A DNA stretch of 15,856 nucleotides from Clostridiales bacterium. Lineage in GTDB: Bacteria > Bacillota > Clostridia > Oscillospirales > Oscillospiraceae. Location: assembly GCA_004553545.1 (NCBI GenBank), contig SFLD01000041.1:1-15856 (forward strand). Direction: 5' to 3'. Both the position numbers and the translations under genes were made by a program. Below, piece by piece: positions 1 through 6,872 of this stretch. The notes beneath the pieces are model-generated. The model was given only the letters and a program-made list of their open reading frames with translations. It was not told the DNA's origin and did not search any database. Numbering within the stretch: position 1 is the stretch's first letter; each line of letters begins with the position of its first letter.

Positions 1-1
1 C

Positions 2-637
2 TACACCCTGGCGCGCTGCGGCGTCCGCCCCCTGGAATACATGGCCTCTCTCGGCTGGACCGGCAGCGACGTCTGGTACGCCCACGGCATCCACTTCAAC
101 GACGAGGAGCTCCGGGAGCTGGCCCGCACCGGCACCGGCGTGGCCCACTGCCCCATCAGCAACATGAAGCTCGCCTCGGGCGTCGCCCGGGTCCCGGAGA
201 TGCTGCGCCTGGGCGTCCCCGTGGGCCTGGCCGTGGACGGCTCCGCCAGCAACGACGGCTCCTCCCTCTTAGAGGAGCTCCGGGTCTGCTACCTCCTCCA
301 CCGCCTCACCGCCAGCGCCCAGGCCCCCTCGGGCTACGACGTCTTGAAGATGGCCACCCGGGGCAGCGCCCGTCTCCTGGGCCGGGATGACATCGGGCAG
401 CTCTCCGTCGGCAAGTGCGCCGACCTCTTCCTAGTGGATTCCCGGCGCTTGGAGCTGGTGGGCGGGCTTTATGACCCCAAGTCCGTCCTTGGCACCGTGG
501 GCCTCCGGGGCCCGGTGGACTACACCGTGGTCAACGGCCGCGTCACCGTCCGGGAGGGGCGGCTCGTCACCGTGGACGAGCCCGTCCTGGCCGAGAAGGC
601 CCGTGCCCGCTGCGACGCCTACCTGGCCAAAGCCTGA
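2..637 (+). CDS. 8-oxoguanine deaminase-like amidohydrolase, C-terminal part (5' end outside window)
   Basis: The frame is open from base 2, so the gene enters from the left; 211 residues plus the TGA stop at 635-637 are visible. The family (AtzB/8-oxoguanine deaminase branch of metal-dependent amidohydrolases) hydrolytically removes the amino group of a purine such as 8-oxoguanine or guanine in the cytosol. Visible family marks are WYAHGIHF (a metal/catalytic His region), GTGVAHCPISNMKLASG, the VDGSASNDGSSLLEE segment carrying the late metal-binding Asp, and the C-terminal ATRGSARLLGRDDIGQL and VVNGRVTVREGRLVT strands of the composite beta-sandwich domain. The order and wording of these motifs fit 8-oxoguanine deaminase better than SsnA or guanine deaminase. 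The N-terminal HxH metal site is not in the window, so activity cannot be judged. The next gene starts one base after the stop, implying co-translation. Confidence 0.82.
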   Translation, partial: YTLARCGVRPLEYMASLGWTGSDVWYAHGIHFNDEELRELARTGTGVAHCPISNMKLASGVARVPEMLRLGVPVGLAVDGSASNDGSSLLEELRVCYLLHRLTASAQAPSGYDVLKMATRGSARLLGRDDIGQLSVGKCADLFLVDSRRLELVGGLYDPKSVLGTVGLRGPVDYTVVNGRVTVREGRLVTVDEPVLAEKARARCDAYLAKA

Positions 638-638
638 G

Positions 639-1178
639 ATGGAGCGCCGCTTCTCCGTCCTGGTGGGGGACATCACGGCCTCTCCCGCCCAGGCCATCGT
701 CAACGCCTCGGATAAGGCCCTCTCCGGGGGCGGCGGCGTGGATGCCGCCATCCACGCCGCGGCGGGGCCGGAGCTGGCCGCCGCCTGCGCCGCTCTCGCC
801 CCCTGCCCCACCGGAGAAGTTCGGCTGACGCCCGGCTTCCGCCTCCCCGCGGAGTACATCATCCACACCGCCGGGCCTATCTGGCGAGATGGGAAGCACG
901 GGGAGCCCGCCCTTCTCGCCGCCTGCTACCGGAACGCCCTGCTGTTCTGTGAGGAAAAGGGCATCGAGACCGTGGACTTTCCCTCCCTCTCCACCGGCGT
1001 CTTCCGCTATCCGGTGAGCCTTGCCGCCACGGTGGCGGAGAAGGCCATCGTGGACCACCTCCGCGCCCACGCCCTCCCCCGCCGGGTGCGGGTGGTCTGC
1101 CATCGGGAGGAGACCGCCGCGATCTACCGCCAGACCTACAACCTCTGGTATGCCGAGGAGAAGAAAGACCGCCTCTGA
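639..1178 (+). CDS. Macro-domain protein (MacroD/YmdB-like ADP-ribose or O-acetyl-ADP-ribose hydrolase), 179 aa
   Basis: The protein is a single macro domain, about the size of E. coli YmdB. The fold binds ADP-ribose, and MacroD-type members remove ADP-ribose from acidic side chains or deacetylate O-acetyl-ADP-ribose. Seen: GDIT at 10-13, IVNASDKALSGGGGVDAAIH at 20-39 with the glycine-rich phosphate loop and Asp35, IIHTAGPIW at 74-82, and PSLSTGVFRYP at 115-125 forming the second phosphate loop. Odd: the usual NAAN motif reads NASD, so the Asn equivalent to YmdB Asn25 is Asp25, while Asp35 is kept. ATG 639 was chosen because it lies one base past the upstream TGA and gives the family N-terminus; there is no good ribosome site of its own, so translation is probably coupled to the deaminase gene. 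The longer open frame from 471 is only read-through of the neighbour. A bidirectional terminator follows. Confidence 0.87.
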   Translation: MERRFSVLVGDITASPAQAIVNASDKALSGGGGVDAAIHAAAGPELAAACAALAPCPTGEVRLTPGFRLPAEYIIHTAGPIWRDGKHGEPALLAACYRNALLFCEEKGIETVDFPSLSTGVFRYPVSLAATVAEKAIVDHLRAHALPRRVRVVCHREETAAIYRQTYNLWYAEEKKDRL

Positions 1179-1184
1179 AAACCG

Positions 1185-1235
1185 CCGCCCCGGACGCAAT
1201 CGAAGGTCGCGCCCGGGGCGGTTCGTTTCTCATTT
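1185..1235. terminator. Bidirectional rho-independent terminator between convergent genes
   Basis: A 9-bp perfect GC stem pairs CCGCCCCGG (1185-1193) with CCGGGGCGG (1213-1221) around a 19-base loop. On the + strand it is followed by a T-rich stretch reaching TTTTT at 1233-1237. On the - strand the other side reads GGTTTTC. It serves the macro-domain gene (ends 1178) and probably the opposing DUF4304-like gene (ends 1230). Confidence 0.65.
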
Positions 1236-1856
1236 TTCGTCCTCCCGCAGAAGGCCCTTGGGGAGCTTCAGGCGCCGGCAGTTCTCCCGGACGGTCTCCC
1301 GCTCCGCCGGGATGTCCCGGCCCCGGGCATCCAGGGCGGCCAGCCAGCGCTCCGCCCAGAGGCGGCCGCGCTCCGGTAGCAGGGCCCTTCGGAGGCCGTT
1401 CCCCCGCAGGCCCTCAAACCAGGGCAGGGCGAAGCGGCGGATGGCATCCCCCACATTGCGGAAGCTCTCCTCCGCCGCAGCCGGGGCAAAGTCCCACCAG
1501 ACATCCCGGCCCGCCGCCAGGACGCCCAGCCGCTCGGCAAAGGTCATGTCCGGCTCGGCTCCCGGCAGAAAGAGAAGGACGGCCATGCAGTTTACCGTAA
1601 ATGTTTTGGAGCCATGGCGCTCCTTCTGGAGCTCGATGACCTCCAGCCAGTCCTCCGGGCTGCGGCGGACGAAGGCCCCACCCTTCCAGCGAAGGAAGCC
1701 CGCCGGGCGCAGGACTTCCTCATAGAGACCGCGCTGCCCCGCCCGGAAGGCGGCGTCCGCCCCGGCCCTGTCCAGGGCCGCCAGCTCCGTCTCCGTCCGG
1801 TGGGAGCACTCCCCTTCCAGGCGGAAGGTGTCCTGTTTCCCGAAAAGCTTCCCCAT
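1230..1856 (-). CDS. DUF4304-like protein, 208 aa
   Basis: This is a soluble protein with no signal peptide or membrane segment. The middle part (about residues 40-110) matches the DUF4304 pattern as I remember it: a phrase like VLRPAGFLRWKGGAFVRR, then WLEVIELQKERHGSKTFTVN, followed by a hydrophobic strand. The rest is helical, rich in Arg, Glu and aromatic residues (WWDF, RLWAERWLAAL). No function is known to me for the family. The start ATG at 1856 has an AGGAGG six bases upstream, and the gene starts 11 bases after the stop of the ABC-F gene, so the two form one operon and are probably co-transcribed from the promoter near 3692. The family assignment is recollection and not searched. Confidence 0.7.
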   Translation of the reverse strand: MGKLFGKQDTFRLEGECSHRTETELAALDRAGADAAFRAGQRGLYEEVLRPAGFLRWKGGAFVRRSPEDWLEVIELQKERHGSKTFTVNCMAVLLFLPGAEPDMTFAERLGVLAAGRDVWWDFAPAAAEESFRNVGDAIRRFALPWFEGLRGNGLRRALLPERGRLWAERWLAALDARGRDIPAERETVRENCRRLKLPKGLLREDEK

Positions 1857-1867
1857 GGCGTCCTCCT

Positions 1868-3640
1868 TTACTGGGCGTCGATGCGCTCTTTCAGGTCGGT
1901 GAGGTAGACCCAGCGGTCCATCTTCTCCTCCAGGGCGGCTTCCAGGGCGGTCTGCCGCTCCGTCAGCTCCTGGAGCTTCACGTAGTCGCTGCCGCAGGCG
2001 GACTGGGCCGCCTCGCAGTCGGCGATCTGCTGCTCCAATTCCGCGATGTCCCCCTCGATAGTCTCAAACTCCCGCTGCTCCTTGAAGCTGAACTTCAATT
2101 TTCGCTCCCGGGGGCGGTTCTGCTCCGCTTTCTCGGCCTTCTGGGGGACCGGGGCGGTCTCCGCCTTCCGCTTGCCCTCCCAGTCCGTCCAGTTGCCCAC
2201 ATAGCGCTCAATGGTCCCGCCGTCCTTCACCTCGAAGATCTGCCCGGCCAGCTTGTCCAGGAAGAAGCGGTCGTGGGACACCGCCAGAATGGGTCCTGGG
2301 AAGGTCTGCAGATAGTCCTCCAGGATGGAGAGGGTCGTCACGTCCAGGTCGTTGGTGGGCTCGTCCAGCAGCAGCACGTTGGGGGCCGCCATCAGGATGG
2401 AGAGCAGGTACAGCCGCCGCCGTTCCCCGCCGGAGAGCTTGCCGATGGGCTGGGACTGCAGGTCCGCGGGGAAGAGGAAGCGCTCCATCATGGCCTTGGC
2501 GGTGAGGGTGCCCTCCTCGGTCTTCACCTCGTCACCGATCTCGTGGATGAAGTCATAGACCCGCTGGTCAAGGTCCAGCGCCCGCCCCTCCTGGGAGAAG
2601 TGCCCGATGCGCACCGTGGTCCCGATGTCCACGCTGCCCTCGTCGGGCTGCAGCTCCCCGGCGATGAGCCGCAGCAGGGTGGATTTCCCCACGCCGTTGT
2701 GGCCCACGATGCCGATGCGGTCGTCCCGCAGCACGCCGTAGGAGAAGTGCCGCAGAACCCAGCGCGCATCATACGCCTTGCCCACGTCCCGCAGCTCGAT
2801 GATCTTTTTCCCCAGGCGGCTGGAAGCCGCCGCCAGGCTGACGCTCTCGTCGCTCTCCGGGGCCTCCTGGTCCCGCAGGGCCTCATAGCGCTCGATGCGG
2901 TCCTTGCTCTTGGTGGTCCGGGCTTTGCAGCCCCGCAGGATCCACTCCCGCTCCGTCCGCAGGATGGACTGGCGCTTGCGCTCGCTGGCCTCGGCCATCT
3001 CCGCCCGCTCGGCCTTCAGCTCCAGATATTTGGAGTAGTTGGCCTCGTAGTGATAGAGCTTCCCCCGGGAGAGCTCCGTGATGTGGTTCACCACCCGCTC
3101 CAGAAAGTAGCGGTCGTGGGTCACCATGATGAGCCCGCCCCGGAAGCGGCGAAGCCAGTCCTCCAGCCAGGTGACCATGGCGGTATCCAGGTGGTTGGTG
3201 GGCTCGTCCAGGATCAGCACGTCCGCCGGGTGGATGAGGGCCGCCGCCAACGCCAGGCGCTTGCGCTGCCCGCCGGAGAGGGTCCCCACCCTCCGCTCAA
3301 ACTCTGTGAGCCCCAGCTTCGTCAGCATGGACTTGGCCTCATACTCGTTGAGCTCCCGGAACTCCGGCGGGAAGCTCAAAAAGACCTGTTCCAAAATGGT
3401 GGCGTCCTCCCGCATCTCCGGGTTCTGGGAGAGGAAGCTCACCTGCACGTTGGGGTCCCGGGTGACGCTGCCCTCGTCCGGCTCGATCTGCCCGGAGAGC
3501 ACCCGGAGGAAGGTGGACTTCCCGGTGCCGTTGATGCCGATGACGCCCACCCGGTCCCCGGGCTCTAAGTAAAAGTTCACGTCCGTCAAAAGGGAACGGG
3601 CGCCGAAGTTGATGGAAACATGCTCCGCGGAAAGCAGCAT
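1868..3640 (-). CDS. uup: Uup-like ABC-F ATPase, 590 aa
   Basis: This is a duplicated cytosolic ATP-binding-cassette protein without membrane domains. First cassette: Walker A GINGTGKST at 35-43, signature LSGGQ at 121-125, Walker B ending LDEPTNHLD at 144-152, H-loop TH at 174-175. The linker contains a charged helix pair and KARTTKSKDRIERYEAL (about 239-255), typical of Uup. Second cassette: Walker A GHNGVGKST at 313-321, signature LSGGE at 402-406, then LDEPTNDLD. The tail from about 520 is a charged KLKFSFKEQREFE segment and a coiled coil, as in the Uup C-terminal domain. Uup-type ABC-F proteins act on ribosomes or on branched DNA intermediates; which applies here cannot be read from sequence. 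The ATG at 3640 follows GGAGGAA, and an extended -10 promoter lies 52 bases upstream. First gene of a two-gene operon with the DUF4304-like gene. Confidence 0.88.
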   Translation of the reverse strand: MLLSAEHVSINFGARSLLTDVNFYLEPGDRVGVIGINGTGKSTFLRVLSGQIEPDEGSVTRDPNVQVSFLSQNPEMREDATILEQVFLSFPPEFRELNEYEAKSMLTKLGLTEFERRVGTLSGGQRKRLALAAALIHPADVLILDEPTNHLDTAMVTWLEDWLRRFRGGLIMVTHDRYFLERVVNHITELSRGKLYHYEANYSKYLELKAERAEMAEASERKRQSILRTEREWILRGCKARTTKSKDRIERYEALRDQEAPESDESVSLAAASSRLGKKIIELRDVGKAYDARWVLRHFSYGVLRDDRIGIVGHNGVGKSTLLRLIAGELQPDEGSVDIGTTVRIGHFSQEGRALDLDQRVYDFIHEIGDEVKTEEGTLTAKAMMERFLFPADLQSQPIGKLSGGERRRLYLLSILMAAPNVLLLDEPTNDLDVTTLSILEDYLQTFPGPILAVSHDRFFLDKLAGQIFEVKDGGTIERYVGNWTDWEGKRKAETAPVPQKAEKAEQNRPRERKLKFSFKEQREFETIEGDIAELEQQIADCEAAQSACGSDYVKLQELTERQTALEAALEEKMDRWVYLTDLKERIDAQ

Positions 3641-3691
3641 GGCCGTATTCCTCCCAAACGCCGCCGCAGCGGCGAAATCTCATAGCAAGGT

Positions 3692-3700
3692 ATTATACCA
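3692..3700 (-). promoter_or_regulatory. Extended -10 promoter for the uup-like operon
   Basis: On the - strand TATAAT (3697-3692) is preceded by TGG (3700-3698), giving the extended -10 form TGnTATAAT. No recognisable -35 hexamer lies 17 bases upstream. The expected start of transcription is about 45 bases before the ATG at 3640. Confidence 0.6.
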
Positions 3701-3747
3701 CAGTTTCCCGCCTCCCGCCAGCCCCTTTCCTCCCCTTTCCCCGCCTC

Positions 3748-3776
3748 TTGCGCATGATCACGGGACATGGTATGCT
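3748..3776 (+). promoter_or_regulatory. Promoter for the pseudouridine synthase gene
   Basis: TTGCGC (3748-3753), a 17-base spacer ending TGG, then TATGCT (3771-3776). The -35 is weak but spacing and the extended -10 are right, and the ribosome site and ATG follow within 36 bases. Confidence 0.5.
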
Positions 3777-3811
3777 GGGGAGGACAAATTTTCGGAGAGG
3801 AGGCCGCCGCC

Positions 3812-4702
3812 ATGCCCACCCTGCGCTACACCGTCCCGCCGGAGAAGGACGGCGCCCCCGTCCGCCACATCCTGAAAGCCGAGCTCCACTTCTCCGCCCG
3901 GGCCATCTCCCGCCTCACCCGGACGGAGGGCGGCATCCTCCGCAACGGTCAGCCTGTCCGGACGGTGGACCTCCTCCATACCGGGGACGAGCTCTCCGTC
4001 CTCTCCTCGGACCTGCGCCCGGCCCGGGAGCAGCCCCTGCCCTGCGACACGCCCCTCCCCATCGTCTGGGAGGACAAGCACCTCCTCGTCGTCAACAAGC
4101 CCGCCGGCATGGTGGCCATGGTCTCCAGCTTCTACCCGGAGACCCCCACCGTGGCCGGGGCCCTGGCCTACCAGCGGAGGGAGAGCGGCATCTTTCACGT
4201 GGTGAACCGGCTGGACAAGGGCACCACCGGCCTCATGGCGGTGGCAAAGAGCGGCTATATCCACAATCTCCTCCGCCGGAGCCTCCACACGGACGGCTTC
4301 CAGCGGGAGTACCGGGGCATCTGCCTCGGCTGCCCGGAGCCGAAAAGCGGCCTCATCGACCTCCCCATCGGCCGGGACGAGCGCTCCACCGTCAAGCGGA
4401 TGATCCGCCCGGACGGAGCCCCCTCCCGCTCCCGCTATGAGGTCCTGGAGGAGGGGAACGGTCTCGCCCTCCTGCGCCTCCTGCCGGAAACCGGGCGCAC
4501 CCACCAGCTGCGGCTGCACCTCTCCGCCATCGGCCATCCCCTGGCCGGGGACTGGCTCTACGGCACCGAGGACCCGGACCTCATCCCCCGTCCGGCCCTG
4601 CACTCCTGCGCCCTCCGCCTGCGGCATCCGGTGACGGGGGAGCTCCTGACCCTCACCGCCCCCCTGCCGGAGGACATGCAGCGGCTCCTGGCGCCCAAAT
4701 GA
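3812..4702 (+). CDS. RluA-family RNA pseudouridine synthase, 296 aa
   Basis: The enzyme isomerises specific uridines in rRNA or tRNA to pseudouridine; no cofactor is needed. An S4-like RNA-binding region occupies about residues 1-70 (SARAISRLTRTEGGILRNGQ). The catalytic domain begins at PIVWEDKHLLVVNKPAG (83-99). The active-site motif reads NRLDKGTTGLM (132-142) with the catalytic Asp at 135; most relatives have HRLD and DTSG, so this is a slightly divergent version. ETGRTHQLRLHLSAIGHPLAGD (226-247) is the conserved late motif. The start at ATG 3812 has GGAGAGGAGG ending nine bases upstream; an in-frame ATG at 3767 lies inside the predicted promoter and is unlikely. Length fits single-enzyme RluA/RluD relatives, but the target uridine cannot be told. 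No terminator separates it from the regulator gene downstream. Confidence 0.9.
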   Translation: MPTLRYTVPPEKDGAPVRHILKAELHFSARAISRLTRTEGGILRNGQPVRTVDLLHTGDELSVLSSDLRPAREQPLPCDTPLPIVWEDKHLLVVNKPAGMVAMVSSFYPETPTVAGALAYQRRESGIFHVVNRLDKGTTGLMAVAKSGYIHNLLRRSLHTDGFQREYRGICLGCPEPKSGLIDLPIGRDERSTVKRMIRPDGAPSRSRYEVLEEGNGLALLRLLPETGRTHQLRLHLSAIGHPLAGDWLYGTEDPDLIPRPALHSCALRLRHPVTGELLTLTAPLPEDMQRLLAPK

Positions 4703-4736
4703 CCCACTTCCGTGCGCCTTTGCCGCAGGGATGGGC

Positions 4737-4765
4737 TGGCCCCGCCCGGGGAGACCTGCTATCCT
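4737..4765 (+). promoter_or_regulatory. Weak extended -10 promoter candidate before the XRE regulator
   Basis: TGCTATCCT places TATCCT at 4760-4765 with an extended -10 TG. The -35 position (TGGCCC, 4737-4742) is poor. Transcription could equally read through from the pseudouridine synthase gene, since the 92-base gap has no terminator. Confidence 0.3.
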
Positions 4766-4794
4766 GATGCCACCCGATGAAAGGAGGGCACGCC

Positions 4795-5352
4795 ATGAAG
4801 CTGCCGGAAAAACTCCTGACCCTGCGCAAGCGCAGCGGTCTCTCCCAGGAGGCCCTGGCGGAAAAGCTGGGGGTCTCCCGCCAGACTGTCTCCCGCTGGG
4901 AGCTTGGCACCGCTCAGCCGGAGCTGGGGAGCCTCCTGCCCCTCTGCCGCCTCTTCGGCGTCCCGGCGGAGGTCCTGCTGGATGACGGCCAGGACCTCCC
5001 GACCGCTCCCCCGCCCGTTCCGGAAGCGGCGCCCCGCCGGGACCGCCGCCGTCTTCTGGGATGGCTTCTGCTGGGTCTGGGCCTTCTGGGAAACGGGGTC
5101 TTCTTCCTGCTCTCCCGGCTGGAGAAGGTCCCCTATCCCCTCGTCACCCGGGAGGGCGGCCAAACCTGGTACACCTGGGGCGCCCAGGAGACCTACAGCT
5201 ACCGCTGGTTCCTCTACGACCGGCAGCTCACCGCCTGCGCCGTCCTCCTGTGGCTGCTGGCCCTGGCGGGGCTCCTGGTCCTCCTCCTGCCGCCGGAGCG
5301 TCTCCGGAGCTGGCGGGAACGGCTGTCCCAGCGGATCAAAAAAGCGAGCTGA
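4795..5352 (+). CDS. XRE-family helix-turn-helix regulator with two C-terminal membrane helices, 185 aa
   Basis: Residues 5-62 form a Cro/C1-type DNA-binding domain; LSQEALAEKLGVSRQTVSRW (16-35) is the helix-turn-helix and LFGVPAEVLLDD closes it. A Pro/Ala/Arg linker (65-85) leads to membrane helix 1 (about 87-107), an aromatic and charged loop of about 37 residues (108-144, with QTWYTWGAQETYSYRWF), membrane helix 2 (about 146-166) and a basic tail. By the positive-inside rule both termini face the cytosol and the loop faces outside. That suggests a membrane-tethered one-component sensor, but no ligand or target can be inferred. ATG 4795 was chosen over in-frame ATG 4777 because AAGGAGG lies between them at the right distance. 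The gene ends at a strong terminator. Confidence 0.85.
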   Translation: MKLPEKLLTLRKRSGLSQEALAEKLGVSRQTVSRWELGTAQPELGSLLPLCRLFGVPAEVLLDDGQDLPTAPPPVPEAAPRRDRRRLLGWLLLGLGLLGNGVFFLLSRLEKVPYPLVTREGGQTWYTWGAQETYSYRWFLYDRQLTACAVLLWLLALAGLLVLLLPPERLRSWRERLSQRIKKAS

Positions 5353-5357
5353 CGCCG

Positions 5358-5392
5358 CGCGGCGGAGGGGCATCCCCCCTCCGCCGCGTTTT
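5358..5392 (+). terminator. Rho-independent terminator after the XRE regulator
   Basis: A 13-bp perfect stem pairs 5358-5370 with 5376-5388 around a 5-base loop (CATCC), followed by TTTTC. It sits between convergent genes and may also stop transcription from the - strand DUF6179 gene, though the T-run on that side is displaced. Confidence 0.85.
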
Positions 5393-5401
5393 CGCACCCC
5401 T

Positions 5402-6262
5402 TTACGGGAAAATCCCCGGCCAGCCGCCCTCTGCCACCGCCGTCCGGATCCGGGGCAGGAGCGTCCCGGCATAGGCCGCAAGATAGCGCCGGTCCCGGCC
5501 CTCCGGCAGCCCCAGCGCCTCTCCCAGGCCCTCTGCCCAGCGGCGGAGGGCCGCTTCCGTCTCTCCCTCCGTTAAAAGCTCCATCCGGAGGGCGAAGGCC
5601 CGCCGCTCCTCCGGCCCCACAGCCAGCGCCCGGACATCCCGCCCCAGGGCGAAGAGGCAGAGGGCGTCCGCCGCCAGGGGCTCATAGAGGTTCAGGGGCA
5701 GGTCATAGCGCTCCGGATGGAAGCGCTCCCAGGCCGCCTCCCAGGCCTCCCGGGGAAAGGCATCCCGGAACCGGAGCTCCGTCTCCAGACGGCTCAGCCA
5801 CTCGGTGAGGTAGTCCACCCCCTGCAGCTCCTCGGAGACCGGCAGGGCCAGAGGATAGTCGATGTCGCAGGGGACCTCGTGGGCAGCGAAGCGCCAGTCA
5901 TAGCGCCGCCAGAACTCCCCGATGCCGAGAAGCGTCTCCCCCAGCGCCCGGCTGTCCCCCGCCGCGCCGCTCCCCGCCAGACGCCGCCAGAGGCGGCGGG
6001 CGTAGTCCATCTTCCGCCGGAGGCGCGTCTGCCCCCGGCGAAGCTCCTCCGCCAGGTCGCTCTCCGCCAGCTGCCGCCCCCGCTCCCCGGGGGCTTCGCC
6101 GTTCAGGCGGAGGGTATAGAGGAGCGACGCCAGGAGGCTCTGGGCGGTCTCCCAGGGGACGGAGCTGCTCTCCCCGGAGGTATAGCGCCGAGTCTCCTGC
6201 GGCAGCAGCGCCAGCAGCCTGCCGGAAAGCTCCGCGTCCCAGGTCACTCTCAGCTCATCCAT
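5402..6262 (-). CDS. DUF6179-type protein, 286 aa
   Basis: This is a soluble, helix-rich protein with no signal or membrane segment. Recognisable phrases are RYTSGESSSVPWETAQSLLASLLYTL (about 26-51), an Arg-rich helix around RRKMDYARRLWRRL, and FAAHEVPCDIDYPLAL followed by LQGVDYLTEWLSRLETEL. These match what I remember of DUF6179, a family without known function. No catalytic motif is evident, though the His-x4-Cys-x-Ile-Asp-Tyr stretch is a possible site. Its ATG overlaps the stop of the upstream DUF6323 gene by 8 bases (ATGGATGA), so translation is very probably coupled and the products likely act together. The TAA stop lies at 5402-5404. The shared operon has no clear promoter of its own. 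Confidence 0.7.
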   Translation of the reverse strand: MDELRVTWDAELSGRLLALLPQETRRYTSGESSSVPWETAQSLLASLLYTLRLNGEAPGERGRQLAESDLAEELRRGQTRLRRKMDYARRLWRRLAGSGAAGDSRALGETLLGIGEFWRRYDWRFAAHEVPCDIDYPLALPVSEELQGVDYLTEWLSRLETELRFRDAFPREAWEAAWERFHPERYDLPLNLYEPLAADALCLFALGRDVRALAVGPEERRAFALRMELLTEGETEAALRRWAEGLGEALGLPEGRDRRYLAAYAGTLLPRIRTAVAEGGWPGIFP

Positions 6263-6704
6263 GCCGCGCCTCCCCTGCCGCCCGGAGGAGGGCCTCCGGC
6301 TCCGTCATGGCAAGAGCCGTCAGGCTCCCGCCCTTGGCTTCGAATACCCTGGCCATGGCGGCGATGAGCTCGGCGTCCGGCAGAGCGTCCCGGGTCTCGT
6401 TTTTGAACTGGTAGAAAAGGCTCTGGAGTTCCCCCAGGCTCTCCTCCCAGCGGTCCTGGCAGAGGTACGGCGAATCGCAGAAGGCCAGTATCAGCGCCGG
6501 CAGGATGCCCTCCCCCAGCTCCAGCCGACGGGTCTCCCGCAGGGCCCGCCGCCGCTCCTCTCCCAGTCTCTCGTAAGCCTCCGGCGAAAGCCGCAGACCA
6601 AAGCGCTCCGCCGCCGTCTCCGCCCGCTGCAGGGCCTTTTCCTCCCAGGGGGCCGGGGCAGTCTCCAGGATCGCCCGCAGCGCCGGAACATTTCTCTCAC
6701 ACAT
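6255..6704 (-). CDS. DUF6323-type protein, 149 aa
   Basis: A small soluble helical protein. The central phrase LELGEGILPALILAFCDSPYLCQ (about 61-83) and the following ELQSLFYQFKNETRDALPDAELIAAM agree with the DUF6323 family as I remember it; its function is unknown. The family is usually seen next to DUF6179, as here. ATG 6704 is preferred over the in-frame GTG at 6713 because GAGAGGTGATC, close to the full complement of the 16S rRNA tail, ends with ideal spacing before it and overlaps the GTG. The TGA stop overlaps the start of the DUF6179 gene by 8 bases, giving a coupled two-gene unit. Confidence 0.7.
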   Translation of the reverse strand: MCERNVPALRAILETAPAPWEEKALQRAETAAERFGLRLSPEAYERLGEERRRALRETRRLELGEGILPALILAFCDSPYLCQDRWEESLGELQSLFYQFKNETRDALPDAELIAAMARVFEAKGGSLTALAMTEPEALLRAAGEARHG

Positions 6705-6755
6705 ACTGATCACCTCTCTCTATTACTTACTCCCGAAGGCGATCCCGAACAAGAC

Positions 6756-6784
6756 TTGTTTTTTCCCCCGATTTGTGGTAATAT
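6756..6784 (+). promoter_or_regulatory. Well-formed promoter with no gene behind it
   Basis: TTGTTT (6756-6761), a 17-base spacer ending TGG, and TAATAT (6779-6784) form a good SigA promoter with extended -10 on the + strand. Expected start is near 6791, directly before the hairpin at 6804-6846, so a transcript would be only about 60 bases. The + strand beyond it is antisense to the Dabb gene. On the - strand the same AT-rich patch gives TATATT (6785-6780), which could instead be part of the DUF6323 operon promoter, but no -35 fits well. Confidence 0.4.
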
Positions 6785-6794
6785 AGAGCCATGA

Positions 6795-6846
6795 AAAACA
6801 AAAAAAGATCCGGAACGGCCCCCCCCCAGGACCGTTCCGGATCTTT
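6795..6846 (-). terminator. Rho-independent terminator after the Dabb gene
   Basis: Read on the - strand, a 15-bp perfect stem (6846-6832 with 6818-6804) encloses a 13-base loop containing a run of nine Gs and is followed by TTTTTTT-G-TTTT. It ends the aminotransferase-Dabb transcript, 27 bases after the Dabb stop. On the + strand the hairpin has only a weak T-rich tail (ATCTTTCGTTT). Confidence 0.9.
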
Positions 6847-6872
6847 CGTTTCAGTGTGCTCATACTGGCCGA

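Noticed and set aside
471..638. A longer N-terminus for the macro-domain protein starting at 471.
   Set aside because: The extra 56 residues overlap the deaminase gene in another frame, are low-complexity and lack family similarity; ATG 639 gives the normal macro-domain start.
2273..3568. A 431-codon open frame on the + strand.
   Set aside because: Shadow of the Uup-like gene, which has complete ABC motifs on the other strand.
6819..6827. A run of nine C residues that might be a phase-variable tract.
   Set aside because: It lies in a terminator loop outside any coding sequence or promoter spacer.
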